DNA of 64,000 bases from Veillonella parvula DSM 2008 (GTDB lineage: Bacteria > Bacillota > Negativicutes > Veillonellales > Veillonellaceae). The position numbers and the translations under genes were made by a program. Shown in pieces: positions 54,736 through 63,549 of the stretch. The stretch covers positions 644,501 through 708,500 of the forward strand of contig NC_013520.1 of the NCBI RefSeq assembly GCF_000024945.1, written 5' to 3'. Each line of letters starts with the position of its first letter. Position 1 is the stretch's first letter. Below the pieces are notes generated by a model. That model worked only from the letters and a program-made list of their open reading frames with translations, was not told the DNA's origin and did no database searches.

Positions 54736-56061
54736 TTAGAAATTACAAAGGTCGTTTAAGTTTTCTGCCATTGTAGGGTGTGTGAAGATTTGATTTTTGA
54801 AATATGTATATGGAATGTTATTATCCATAGCCATTTTAATTAAGTTAATCAATTCTTCTGCGCCTTGGGAATAGAGTGTAGCGCCCAGGATTAAGTCGTT
54901 ATCCGCATCCACAACAATTTTAAAGGCGCCTTTTAAATAGTCGTTTACATGTGCTCTAGGCATGGTAGCTACGAGCATTTCTTTCGTTTTAACCGTATAT
55001 CCTTGGTTGATTGCATCTTCTTCTGTAAGACCTACACGAGAAAGTGGAGGTGTTAAGAAGGTAGTATAAGGAATATTTTTACGATCTTTTAAGGTATACT
55101 GGCTGTTACCAGTAAGTGCGCCAAATACGATACGGAAGTCATCAAGAGATATATATGTGAATTGAGGACCACCGTTTACATCACCGACTGCGTATACACC
55201 AGGGACGGAGCTTTCACAAGTATCATTAACTACAATAGCACCGCGTTCGTTAGTAGCGATGTCCGTATGTTCTAAACCAATATTAGCTGTATTGGCTTTG
55301 CGACCTGTAGCGTATAGAACAGCATCAAAAGTATAGTTTTGATTATTAGCGGTGATAACTGGTTTGTCGCCATCATTGGATACAGAGTTTAATGTTACAT
55401 CATTAAGAATAGCAATACCTTGCTCAGTCAAGTACTCGTTAGCTAATTCTTGTACGATCGGTTCCTCTCGTTTTAAGATACCAGATTCAATATTAAATAC
55501 TGTTACCTTTGCACCTAGTTTAGCATATAGGCTGGCAAATTCAAGACCGATAGGACCAGCGCCGATAACACCTAATGTACTAGGATGAGTAGGTAATTGT
55601 TGAATCTCTGTACTATTATAGAAACCTGTAGCCGTATCAATGCCAGAAATATTAGGTTTAATCGCTACAGCACCAGTGTTTATAACGATAGTGTCAGCAG
55701 ATAATATAATCTTATCCTCGCCAGCGGTAACGGCGATTTCTTTATTGCTAATAAATGCACCATGCCCAGTATAGACATCGACATGTTCATTTGTATCTAG
55801 CATACCGAAGTTTTTATTGCGTAAGCGAGATGTAACAACTTCACGTTGGTTTAATACTTGATCGTATGATAAGCCTTTTGATGCGGCAATGATCATCGTC
55901 TTAGTAGGGATACATGCGATATTAATACATGTACCACCGTACATTAGAGGATTTTCTTCAATCATGGCTACAGATTTGCCCATAGAGCCAAATTTTGCGG
56001 CTAAGGTTTTACCAGCTTTGCCGAAACCTAAGACGATAATGTCATATTGTTTGGTATTCAT
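54736..56061 (-). CDS. rclA: RclA-like pyridine nucleotide-disulfide oxidoreductase
   Basis: This 441-residue flavoprotein has the FAD motif VLGFGKAGKTLAAKFG, the redox pair Cys45/Cys50 in GGTCINIACIPTK, an NAD(P) motif GVIGAGPIGLEFASLYAKLG and His428/Glu433 in HPTMAENL near the C-terminus. Length and local sequences (YGGTCINI-CIPTKT, RNKNFG, QFTYISLDD, IPYTTFLTPPLSRVG) closely resemble E. coli RclA, a flavin-dependent Cu(II) reductase linked to reactive-chlorine resistance. Its nearness to copA fits a role with copper or oxidants (inference). AGGAGGT lies 5 nt before the ATG. Mercuric or dihydrolipoamide reductases are less likely. Confidence 0.82.
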   Translation of the reverse strand: MNTKQYDIIVLGFGKAGKTLAAKFGSMGKSVAMIEENPLMYGGTCINIACIPTKTMIIAASKGLSYDQVLNQREVVTSRLRNKNFGMLDTNEHVDVYTGHGAFISNKEIAVTAGEDKIILSADTIVINTGAVAIKPNISGIDTATGFYNSTEIQQLPTHPSTLGVIGAGPIGLEFASLYAKLGAKVTVFNIESGILKREEPIVQELANEYLTEQGIAILNDVTLNSVSNDGDKPVITANNQNYTFDAVLYATGRKANTANIGLEHTDIATNERGAIVVNDTCESSVPGVYAVGDVNGGPQFTYISLDDFRIVFGALTGNSQYTLKDRKNIPYTTFLTPPLSRVGLTEEDAINQGYTVKTKEMLVATMPRAHVNDYLKGAFKIVVDADNDLILGATLYSQGAEELINLIKMAMDNNIPYTYFKNQIFTHPTMAENLNDLCNF

Positions 56062-56104
56062 ACAATACCTCCTATGTTTTATATTGAAAATATTAGATAT
56101 TAAT

Positions 56105-56113
56105 ATTATAGCA
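56105..56113 (-). promoter_or_regulatory. Extended -10 promoter of the RclA-like gene
   Basis: On the minus strand TGCTATAAT (56113-56105) forms a perfect extended -10 about 44 bp before the start. The -35 is weak. Confidence 0.55.
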
Positions 56114-56291
56114 TATTATTATAGATATAAAAGTAGAAATTAGAATTAATTATCATTGATTATGAATTAAATTTGTCTAGAATGATTATGTTAAGGTAGT
56201 CAATTAGTTTATTGGTTTTTGGTTCAAGGGGATGAGATAGCTTGTATATCTGTGATTATAGCAATAAATTAAGTGTGTTAAGTATTTCTAC

Positions 56292-56320
56292 TTGACACAT
56301 TTCTTTATGTACGGTAGTAT
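56292..56320 (+). promoter_or_regulatory. Promoter of the ylxM-ffh operon
   Basis: TTGACA (56292-56297), 17 bp, TAGTAT (56315-56320): a perfect -35 box with good spacing, about 40 bp before ylxM. Confidence 0.85.
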
Positions 56321-56360
56321 ATGTAAAGTAATATGACTTGACAGTGATGGAGGTGGCGAA

Positions 56361-56696
56361 ATGGAAGAACGAGTGCTCATAAGTTTGCTCTTAGATTTCT
56401 ATGGGCCATTGTTGACGGACAAGCAACGCATGTCCTTACAACTTCACCACGAAGATGATATGTCCCTTGGCGAGATTGCTGAGGAATTAGGCGTATCACG
56501 ACAGGCTGTATACGATAATTTACAGCGTGCTCGACACATTTTAAATGATTACGAATCAAAATTGCACTTGGTGGCACAATATGAACAACGGGAAGGCTTG
56601 CTTTCACAGTTGAAAGCAACATTGCCTAAAGAGGTGTTGTCCGAAACTAAGGTGCAACAAGTATTGGCGCAAATGGAGGGATATTATGGCATTTGA
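56361..56696 (+). CDS. ylxM: YlxM-family (UPF0122) SRP-associated HTH protein
   Basis: This 111-residue helix-turn-helix protein resembles sigma region 4, with LLTDKQRMSLQLHHEDDMSL and GEIAEELGVSRQAVYDNLQRA. YlxM lies upstream of ffh in most Firmicutes and is thought to act with the signal recognition particle. TGGAGGTGG precedes the ATG, and it overlaps ffh by 11 nt. Confidence 0.93.
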   Translation: MEERVLISLLLDFYGPLLTDKQRMSLQLHHEDDMSLGEIAEELGVSRQAVYDNLQRARHILNDYESKLHLVAQYEQREGLLSQLKATLPKEVLSETKVQQVLAQMEGYYGI

Positions 56697-58038
56697 TAGC
56701 TTGTCAGAAAAACTGCAAGAAGCCTTTCAATCCTTAAAAGGGAAGGGCAAAATTACAGAAGATGATGTCAATCTTGCGTTGCGTCAGGTACGTACGGCTC
56801 TATTAGAAGCGGACGTTAATTTTATGGTAGCGAAGGACTTTGTTAAGTCCATTAAGGAAAAGGCCCTCGGTGAAGAGGTGTTCGGTTCCTTGAATCCAGC
56901 CCAAACGGTTATTAAAATCGTAAATGATGAGTTAACGGCTCTCTTAGGTGGTACACAAAGTCGTATCATGATTTCTAGCAAGCCACCAACAATTATTATG
57001 CTCGTTGGTTTGCAAGGTGCTGGTAAAACCACAACAGCTGGTAAACTAGCTGTATACTTACGCAAACAAGGTAAACGTCCGATGCTTGTCGCTGCCGACG
57101 TATATCGTCCAGCTGCGATTACTCAGTTGCAAGTTGTAGGTAAGCAAATTGATATTCCAGTATTTTCGGATGAAACACCTGGTGCAAATCCAGTAGATAT
57201 TGCGCGTCGTGCCGTAGAGCAAAGTACGCATATGTTGAAAGATGTTGTTATTATCGATACAGCAGGTCGTTTGGCAATTGATGAAGTCCTCATGGATGAG
57301 TTGTCCAATATCAAAGCTGCTGTTCGACCTCATGAAATTCTACTCGTTGTAGATTCTATGATCGGTCAAGATGCGGTAACAACAGCGCAAACATTTAATG
57401 AAAAATTAGGTGTTGATGGTGTTATCCTTACTAAACTTGATGGTGATGCGCGCGGTGGTGCTGCATTATCTATCAAAGCTGTAACAGGCTTGCCGATCAA
57501 GTTCACTGGTGTGAGCGAAAAAATGGATGGTTTTGATGTATTCTATCCAGACCGCATGGCTTCTCGTATTCTCGACTTGGGCGACTTTAAAACATTGATT
57601 GAAAATGTACAAGGCGCTATCGATGAAGAAGAAGCTCGTGAAATGGCTAAGAAAATGGCAAAAAACAATTTCACCTTGGATGACTTCTTAAAACAGATGA
57701 ATCAGGTGAGAAAGTTAGGGCCATTACAAAATATTATTGGCATGTTGCCAGGCATGGGGCAAATTAAGGATCAATTAAAGGACCTTGATTTGAATAGTAA
57801 AGAGGTGCGTCGTATTGAGGCTATCATTACATCCATGACGGCGGCAGAGCGAGAAAATCCAAGTATTCTTAATGGTTCTCGTCGCAAGCGTATTGCATTA
57901 GGTTCTGGTACACAGGTTCAAGATGTAAATCGCTTGTTGAAACAATTTGAAGAAGCGCGGAAGATGATGAAGCGCATGCAAGGTTTACGTGGCGGTAAGG
58001 GCGGCTTCCCTGGAATGCCTAAATTACCGTTTATGTAA
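56686..58038 (+). CDS. ffh: Signal recognition particle protein Ffh
   Basis: This 450-residue SRP GTPase has an N domain (about 1-90) and a G domain with the P-loop GLQGAGKTTT near residue 108, DTAGR and TKLDGDARGG. A Met-rich M domain (about 320-450) contains GMLPGMGQIKDQ and the basic RNA-binding stretch SRRKRIALGSG. It delivers nascent membrane and secretory proteins to FtsY and the Sec machinery. Confidence 0.98.
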   Translation: MAFDSLSEKLQEAFQSLKGKGKITEDDVNLALRQVRTALLEADVNFMVAKDFVKSIKEKALGEEVFGSLNPAQTVIKIVNDELTALLGGTQSRIMISSKPPTIIMLVGLQGAGKTTTAGKLAVYLRKQGKRPMLVAADVYRPAAITQLQVVGKQIDIPVFSDETPGANPVDIARRAVEQSTHMLKDVVIIDTAGRLAIDEVLMDELSNIKAAVRPHEILLVVDSMIGQDAVTTAQTFNEKLGVDGVILTKLDGDARGGAALSIKAVTGLPIKFTGVSEKMDGFDVFYPDRMASRILDLGDFKTLIENVQGAIDEEEAREMAKKMAKNNFTLDDFLKQMNQVRKLGPLQNIIGMLPGMGQIKDQLKDLDLNSKEVRRIEAIITSMTAAERENPSILNGSRRKRIALGSGTQVQDVNRLLKQFEEARKMMKRMQGLRGGKGGFPGMPKLPFM

Positions 58039-58098
58039 TACATGGGCAGGGGCGCTGAACTTGTCCATTTACATCAGTATAAGGAGGTGAATTTCACA

Positions 58099-58362
58099 AT
58101 GTTAAAAATTCGTTTGACTCGTTTAGGTGCTAAAAAAGCTCCTTTCTACCGTATTGTAGTTGCTGACGCACGTGCTCCACGTGAAGGTCGTCCTGTTGAC
58201 ACAATTGGTCAATATGATGCTACTAAACAACCAGCTATCGTTAATGTAGACGAAGAAAAAGCTTTGGCTTGGTTAGCTAAAGGTGCTCAGCCTACTGACA
58301 CTGTTCGCTCCTTGTTCAAAAAACAAGGCGTTATGCAAAAATTTGCAGACGCTAAAAAGTAA
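58099..58362 (+). CDS. rpsP: 30S ribosomal protein S16
   Basis: AAGGAGGTG (58081-58089) sets the start at ATG 58099 (87 residues); the longer frame is untranslated leader. [25 protein letters not shown] is the S16 N-terminus read in two overlapping parts, and [11 protein letters not shown] follows. It lies 60 nt after ffh in the standard Firmicutes order. Confidence 0.97.
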   Translation: MLKIRLTRLGAKKAPFYRIVVADARAPREGRPVDTIGQYDATKQPAIVNVDEEKALAWLAKGAQPTDTVRSLFKKQGVMQKFADAKK

Positions 58363-58380
58363 TTAATAGAGAGGCATACT

Positions 58381-58611
58381 GTGATGATAGAATTAATTTC
58401 ATTAATTGCGAAATCATTAGTGAAGCAGCCTGATGCCGTTTCTGTTACCATGGTCCAAAAGGGGAATGTTGAAGTTTACGAACTTCATGTAGCCCCAGAG
58501 GATATGGGCAAAGTCATCGGAAAGCAAGGTAGAATTGCAAAAGCGATTCGATCTGTGGTGAAAGCGGCGGCTATTAAAGAGAACAAAAAGATATCTGTTG
58601 ATATTGTCTAA
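58381..58611 (+). CDS. khpA: KH-domain RNA-binding protein KhpA (YlqC)
   Basis: This 76-residue single KH-domain protein has the GxxG loop in GKVIGKQGRIAKAIRSVV. KhpA binds RNA, often with KhpB, and affects cell envelope and division in Firmicutes. GTG 58381 or ATG 58384 can be the start behind AGAGAGG (58368-58374). Position between rpsP and ylqD is canonical. Confidence 0.94.
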   Translation: MMIELISLIAKSLVKQPDAVSVTMVQKGNVEVYELHVAPEDMGKVIGKQGRIAKAIRSVVKAAAIKENKKISVDIV

Positions 58612-58625
58612 AAGGGAGTATTCCA

Positions 58626-59033
58626 ATGGAAGAAATGACATTACGTGTCCCTGTAGCAGTAAAAGCAAAAGTAACAGACGACTTGAAAGCGAAAATTGTA
58701 TCCGATCTTGAAACTCGCCTTGATATGGTAAATAAAGATTTGGAAGCAATTGAGTTTCAAGCCCAACGTATTTTAGCTGATGCAGCTAAAGTTGATGCTA
58801 CAAGTCTTACTGCTATTCGTCAACAAATCGACGAAGAAAAAAATAAACGCTTGGCTTTCAAAGAAGAAGTAACAGCTAAATTGAAGGATGCTAAGGAGTT
58901 GTCTTTAGGAACTGAAATTCCTCAAGGTACATTAGAGCAAACAGTTACCGTTAAAATCGGAGATAATTTGGATGCCTTGATGGGCGCTGAAATCCTATTA
59001 GAAGACGGTAAGATCGTTGCGTTTCGTCAATAA
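58626..59033 (+). CDS. ylqD: YlqD-family protein
   Basis: This 135-residue protein has a charged helical middle (about 20-95) and a beta-rich end (LEQTVTVKIGDNLDALMGAEILLEDGKI). Both sequence style and position between khpA and rimM match YlqD, whose function is unknown. AAGGGAG precedes the ATG, and it overlaps rimM by one base. Confidence 0.78.
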   Translation: MEEMTLRVPVAVKAKVTDDLKAKIVSDLETRLDMVNKDLEAIEFQAQRILADAAKVDATSLTAIRQQIDEEKNKRLAFKEEVTAKLKDAKELSLGTEIPQGTLEQTVTVKIGDNLDALMGAEILLEDGKIVAFRQ

Positions 59034-59530
59034 TGAAGCATAACGATTTCATCACAATAGGTGTTATCATCGCCCCGCACGGTGTGCGGGGTGATCTTCG
59101 TATTATGCCTCAAACCGATTTTCCAGAACGGTTTATGCATATGGATGCCTGTTACATCGATGGTAAAGAATACCACGTTGCATCCGCACGATTTCACAAG
59201 CAATTTGTTTTAGCATCTTTTAAGGAAATTCCTAATCGCAATACGGCTGAACTATTCACTAAGAAAGCAATTCAAGTTCGTCGTGAAGATTTAGTGGAAT
59301 TGCCAGAAGGTCGTTACTATATTTTTGATATCATTGGTCTTGAGGTACAAGATACTATGGGTAACGTGCTTGGCACAGTTACTGATGTATTACAACCAGG
59401 TGCTAATGATGTCTATGTGGTCTCCAAAGATGGGGAACCAGATCAATTATTTGCAGCCATTGAAGAGGTCGTTAAAGACATCAATGTGAAAAATAAATTG
59501 ATGATCGTAGATCCGCCTGAATGGATATAA
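59033..59530 (+). CDS. rimM: 16S rRNA processing protein RimM
   Basis: This 165-residue protein has the N-terminal RimM domain with GVIIAPHGVRGDLRIMPQTDFPERF and a C-terminal PRC-barrel (about 90-165) with YYIFDIIGLEVQDTMGNVLG and GANDVYVV. RimM assists 30S subunit maturation near S19. It is followed by 120 nt before trmD, a wider gap than is usual. Confidence 0.96.
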   Translation: MKHNDFITIGVIIAPHGVRGDLRIMPQTDFPERFMHMDACYIDGKEYHVASARFHKQFVLASFKEIPNRNTAELFTKKAIQVRREDLVELPEGRYYIFDIIGLEVQDTMGNVLGTVTDVLQPGANDVYVVSKDGEPDQLFAAIEEVVKDINVKNKLMIVDPPEWI

Positions 59531-59650
59531 TCATTTGGGCGGTTTTGTTTTATCTACATATAGGTATATTATCGTAAAAGTTATATAATATAGCTATATA
59601 TAGATAATACTAATGAGTTAATGTGAGTTAATAAGTACAGGGGACGGTAT

Positions 59651-60466
59651 ATGCGTATTGATATTGTATCTTTATTTCCAGAGTTTTTTGATGCGTTTTT
59701 TAATCATTCCATCATAAAACGAGCTATCGAGGCAAAACGTCTATCTGTAGATGTAACGAATCCTCGAGATTTTAGCCATAATAAGCATGGTCAAGTAGAT
59801 GATACACCATATGGTGGTGGGGCTGGTATGCTCATGATGGCACCTCCTATTTTTGAAGCTGTAGAATCCGTTATTGCTCAATATGATAGTGATATTAATG
59901 ATACTTATACCACAGATGAGATGTGTGATGAAATGAGTCTTATTGGTAATCCTAATGAAAGTATACGACGTCGTATTATCTTTATGGGACCTACAGGACA
60001 GCCTTTCACACAGGAGAAGGCTCGTGAATTGGCTAGCTATGATCAAGTGGTCCTTATTTGTGGTCATTATGAAGGTGTAGATTATCGCGTAGAGAAACAT
60101 CTTGTAGATGAAACGATTTCTATTGGTGATTATGTATTGACCGGTGGTGAGTTGCCAGCTATGGTAGTTACTGATGCAGTGGCTCGCATGATACCTGGTG
60201 TATTAGGTGCGGCTAGTGGGGCACAAGAGGATTCTTTTTATGAGTCACTTTTAGAATGCCCACAATATACAAAACCACCAGAATTTAGAGGTTGGACTGT
60301 TCCAGATGTATTGCGTAGTGGTCATCATAAAAATATTGCCGCATGGCGTCAAAAGGAAGCACTAAAAAGAACACGATTATTACGGCCTGACTTATTAGAA
60401 CGACCATTAACAAAAGAGGAAGTTAAACTGTTAAAAGAAATTGTTGCAGAAGAGTCTAGGCTATGA
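59651..60466 (+). CDS. trmD: tRNA (guanine-37-N1)-methyltransferase TrmD
   Basis: This 271-residue SPOUT enzyme methylates G37 of tRNAs. It has MRIDIVSLFPEFFDAF, VDDTPYGGGAGMLM, the knot motifs ILICGHYEGVDYRVE-type (here VVLICGHYEGVDYRV) and SIGDYVLTGGELPAMV. An insert of about 25-30 residues around 78-107 (SDINDTYTTDEMCDEM...) makes it longer than the E. coli protein (255). It overlaps the next gene by 4 nt (ATGA). Confidence 0.95.
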   Translation: MRIDIVSLFPEFFDAFFNHSIIKRAIEAKRLSVDVTNPRDFSHNKHGQVDDTPYGGGAGMLMMAPPIFEAVESVIAQYDSDINDTYTTDEMCDEMSLIGNPNESIRRRIIFMGPTGQPFTQEKARELASYDQVVLICGHYEGVDYRVEKHLVDETISIGDYVLTGGELPAMVVTDAVARMIPGVLGAASGAQEDSFYESLLECPQYTKPPEFRGWTVPDVLRSGHHKNIAAWRQKEALKRTRLLRPDLLERPLTKEEVKLLKEIVAEESRL

Positions 60467-61509
60467 AATTTAAGTGTTATGATGTTGTAGAGATTCAGGG
60501 AAAACGATATGTAGTCGGGGAGGTCATTTCTTATCAAGAGTTTATCGTTGATAAAACAATACGTTATGACCTTAATGATGAAAATTATAAAAAAGAACTG
60601 GGTGTTTCCAAAGGAGCTCAGTCTTGGACCGAATATGGTCTTATGCCCGTTAATGGGACGGATAAAAAATGGCTTACCATTGTAAACGGTGAAAAAGAAT
60701 ATTGCACTTTTTCTGAAACAGTTTTACGTTCAACCCCTCCTGCAGGATATAGATTACATGATAAAGGTATAGAACGTGTCGTAGCTGTGGAGGGACAATC
60801 GAAGGCTAGAAGTGGCGACGAAGCAGATTATAAAGAATATAGATCAATTAAAAAGGATAAAACCTATGTATTCTTTATTGAGGGCTGGCATGGTGGTTTG
60901 ACGGACCAAGCTCAAGGTGAGAGGATTCGTTTGTCTGATGTACATCGACGGCGAGATCAGGCTGCTCAAACAGCGAGTAAAAAGATTCGTAATGCAGCTC
61001 GCAGAAAAGAATGGACACGATTGGGTCTGAGTTGGGGAATCATTTTATTCTTTTTGGGATATTTGTTTATAGGAGATATGTCTTGGCATGAATTACGTGA
61101 TGAAGTAGGATTCCCATATACCATGGAAGAGCGCATTAAAGATTCCTATTATTATGAACCGCAAGGTACAAAAGACGGTTTGATGGTATATACGTCAAAG
61201 CAAGATCCAAATGCAACGGCTATCGATCTTATCGATGCTGTGTATGGCAAGGTTTATACCATTAAACAAGATACTAAGTCCCCTGAGCAGTGGATTGTCA
61301 TTTATACGACTAAAGATGTATCTGTTATTAGTGTGGTTAATGGCACTACGTATGTTGAAGTGGGGCAATTAAAAAACTTGTCAGATTCGGAGGATAGGCG
61401 TATAGCGACTATTAGAAATGACAGTGAAATATTGTTACGATATGCGTATATGGTGGAGTTAAAGAATAAGCAGGGTCGTAAGACGTTATCAAATATAATA
61501 AAAGATTGA
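60463..61509 (+). CDS. DUF4178-like protein with one transmembrane helix
   Basis: This 348-residue protein is coupled to trmD by a 4-nt overlap. Residues about 1-165 form a beta-rich domain (KFKCYDVVEIQGKRYVVGEV, SWTEYGLMPVNGTDKKWLTI, YKEYRSIKKDKTYVFFIEGW) that resembles DUF4178. One transmembrane helix lies at about 188-205 (WGIILFFLGYLFIGD), followed by an extracytoplasmic C-terminal region (about 210-348). The gene cut by the window end (63550 onward) is a paralogue of the N-terminal domain. Function is unknown; DUF4178 genes often lie with glutathionylspermidine-synthase-like genes, as here. Confidence 0.7.
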   Translation: MKFKCYDVVEIQGKRYVVGEVISYQEFIVDKTIRYDLNDENYKKELGVSKGAQSWTEYGLMPVNGTDKKWLTIVNGEKEYCTFSETVLRSTPPAGYRLHDKGIERVVAVEGQSKARSGDEADYKEYRSIKKDKTYVFFIEGWHGGLTDQAQGERIRLSDVHRRRDQAAQTASKKIRNAARRKEWTRLGLSWGIILFFLGYLFIGDMSWHELRDEVGFPYTMEERIKDSYYYEPQGTKDGLMVYTSKQDPNATAIDLIDAVYGKVYTIKQDTKSPEQWIVIYTTKDVSVISVVNGTTYVEVGQLKNLSDSEDRRIATIRNDSEILLRYAYMVELKNKQGRKTLSNIIKD

Positions 61510-61552
61510 TATAGTATTGATTTCAGTTACGAAATCAAACGAAGGAATTTAT

Positions 61553-62125
61553 ATGTATGAACCAAGTAAGAATACTGTTTACATAGCCATAGCCTTTACA
61601 TCTATAGCAGCTCTAGTAGGCGCTTATTCGTATTGGGACGATGTTAGCTATGCTCTATGTGATATGGTCAAACCAGAATTAAATAATGGTGAAGTACGGC
61701 TCGTTGATGATGAAGGTAAAAGCTATACCTTGATTAATCACGGTGATGGAAAAGAAACTGCGCTCTATGATGATGCAGAAAAATCTGTTACCTTTCATCG
61801 TGATGAGAAAGGAAATATTATATGGGATGCAGGCTTAGCCAGTTTGATTCCAACTTTGGCGGTAGGTTACTATGCGTTCCATGGCTTTTCAGCTCCAACG
61901 GCATATATGGATGCACCCAGTATGACCTATCGTGCTACATCGCCACTTACATCTTTTGATGCAAATACAGACGATAGCAAATCTAATAGTGCAAGAGTGG
62001 CTAGGACTATTAATGAGATGACTAGAAATCGTTACAATACTAAAACGAGTAGTCGGGCACATAGAATTGGTGAAAAGTATGGCTTTGGTAGTGTAGGGGC
62101 TAGAACTTCGAGCGGTGCCTCTTAA
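61553..62125 (+). CDS. Small membrane protein of the DUF4178/ATP-grasp module, unknown
   Basis: ATG 61553 follows GAAGGA; the open frame back to 61517 lacks an RBS. The 190-residue product has a transmembrane helix at about 11-28 and a second hydrophobic stretch at about 90-108 (GLASLIPTLAVGYYAFHGF). The polar tail is rich in Ser, Arg and Thr and ends GFGSVGARTSSGAS. The Gly/Ser-rich end recalls the tails of YgiB/DUF1190 proteins encoded beside ATP-grasp genes in proteobacteria, but this resemblance is weak. Confidence 0.6.
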   Translation: MYEPSKNTVYIAIAFTSIAALVGAYSYWDDVSYALCDMVKPELNNGEVRLVDDEGKSYTLINHGDGKETALYDDAEKSVTFHRDEKGNIIWDAGLASLIPTLAVGYYAFHGFSAPTAYMDAPSMTYRATSPLTSFDANTDDSKSNSARVARTINEMTRNRYNTKTSSRAHRIGEKYGFGSVGARTSSGAS

Positions 62126-62139
62126 TGAAAGGATGAACA

Positions 62140-63447
62140 ATGAAATCCTATATTGATGAGCTTGATAGAAATATATTTAATTTCGTGGAATATGAAGGGT
62201 ATGATGATCGGTATCCTTCCTTGTCTATGCAGGCCTTTTCATCCGACTTTTACGATGAAATTCGTCATGTTTCACGTAGATTATTTCAAATATTTTGTAA
62301 AGCTGCAAAAGTATTTCAAATGGCCCCAGATGATTTTGCACGAAACATGGATATGCCAGACAATTTAATTCCATACTTACATAAGTCGAATGCCTTAGGT
62401 TTACCAACGTGGTTATCTCGCTTTGATTTTGTTCTTGATGTAAATGGCAATTTGCGCATGGTAGAACTTAATGCAGATACGCCGTGTTTTCTTATTGAGA
62501 GCTATTATGCTAATGAAGTTGCAGCTAATTATGTAGGACGAAAACATCCTAATAAAGAATGCCGAAAAGAATTACATACATTTTTAAAGCGCATGTATGA
62601 TGCTGTTTTATCAGCTAAGTATGGTAGAAATCAATATAAGTCTATGCTGGCAAATAGAGAAAGACTACCTAAGGATCCCTTTGTATTCTCCTGCTTTCAT
62701 GATTATTTTGAAGATTATGGAACAACACAGTTTCTTATGAATGAGCTAAAAACAGCCTGCCCTGAGGCTGACACGCGCTTTATATCCTTTTATGATATGA
62801 AGATTGATGATGAGGGCATTCCTTTAGCAGATGGTAGTCATGCGACCCTATTGTATCGATTACATCCCATGGAGCTTTTGATTGATGAGAGGACGCTTGA
62901 TGATGAACCTTTGGGTGAGATGTTCTTAGATCTTTACGAGGATAATACATTTGCTCTTTTTAATCCGCCAGAGGCAATTATTTTACAAAATAAATCCTTT
63001 ATGTCCTTAGTATATGCATTGTATTTAACAGATCAATTTTTTACGAAACCAGATCGAGATATAATCGAACGATATTTGGCACCATCCTATTTTGAAAATG
63101 ATTTTTCCTCTCTTGATGATGGCCTTTATATTCAAAAGGAGATTTGGGGGCGTGAAGGAAAGCATGTACAAGTTGTTCAAAAGCGTGGTGATACATCTGA
63201 GCTTTATATGGAAAAGCTAGTTGATAACTATGACGATATCATTTGTCGCGATAGTAAAAAGGTTATGTATCAAGATTTTATACAGCAGAAACATTTTACT
63301 CATACAGTGGATTGTGGAGTGAAAGATGGATTTTTAACTTTATCCTGTTTTATGCTTGGTGATCAAGCTTCCGCGGTAGGATGCCGTTTTTCTCCGGAAG
63401 AGATAGCTGGTACAGAAGCATACTTTGTACCATTATTAATAGAGTAA
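62140..63447 (+). CDS. Glutathionylspermidine synthase-like ATP-grasp enzyme
   Basis: This 435-residue protein has the family motif RMVELNADTPCFLIES near residue 106. It also has GLPTWLSRFDFVLDVNGN, LLYRLHPMELLIDE, NPPEAIILQNKSFM and the C-terminal KEIWGREGKHVQVV, matching the glutathionylspermidine synthase preATP-grasp/ATP-grasp fold. Members without the amidase domain (YgiC/YjfC type) are thought to form peptide-like bonds on unknown substrates. True glutathionylspermidine synthesis is unlikely to be provable here. AAAGGA precedes the ATG. Confidence 0.85.
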   Translation: MKSYIDELDRNIFNFVEYEGYDDRYPSLSMQAFSSDFYDEIRHVSRRLFQIFCKAAKVFQMAPDDFARNMDMPDNLIPYLHKSNALGLPTWLSRFDFVLDVNGNLRMVELNADTPCFLIESYYANEVAANYVGRKHPNKECRKELHTFLKRMYDAVLSAKYGRNQYKSMLANRERLPKDPFVFSCFHDYFEDYGTTQFLMNELKTACPEADTRFISFYDMKIDDEGIPLADGSHATLLYRLHPMELLIDERTLDDEPLGEMFLDLYEDNTFALFNPPEAIILQNKSFMSLVYALYLTDQFFTKPDRDIIERYLAPSYFENDFSSLDDGLYIQKEIWGREGKHVQVVQKRGDTSELYMEKLVDNYDDIICRDSKKVMYQDFIQQKHFTHTVDCGVKDGFLTLSCFMLGDQASAVGCRFSPEEIAGTEAYFVPLLIE

Positions 63448-63549
63448 GCGAAATACTATGAAATTTGTGACCATATAGTATGAGCAAACGAATGATAATA
63501 GGTGTATTTAGCAGCAGTCGTGCTTATGTCTACTTTAGCGAGGGTGTGT

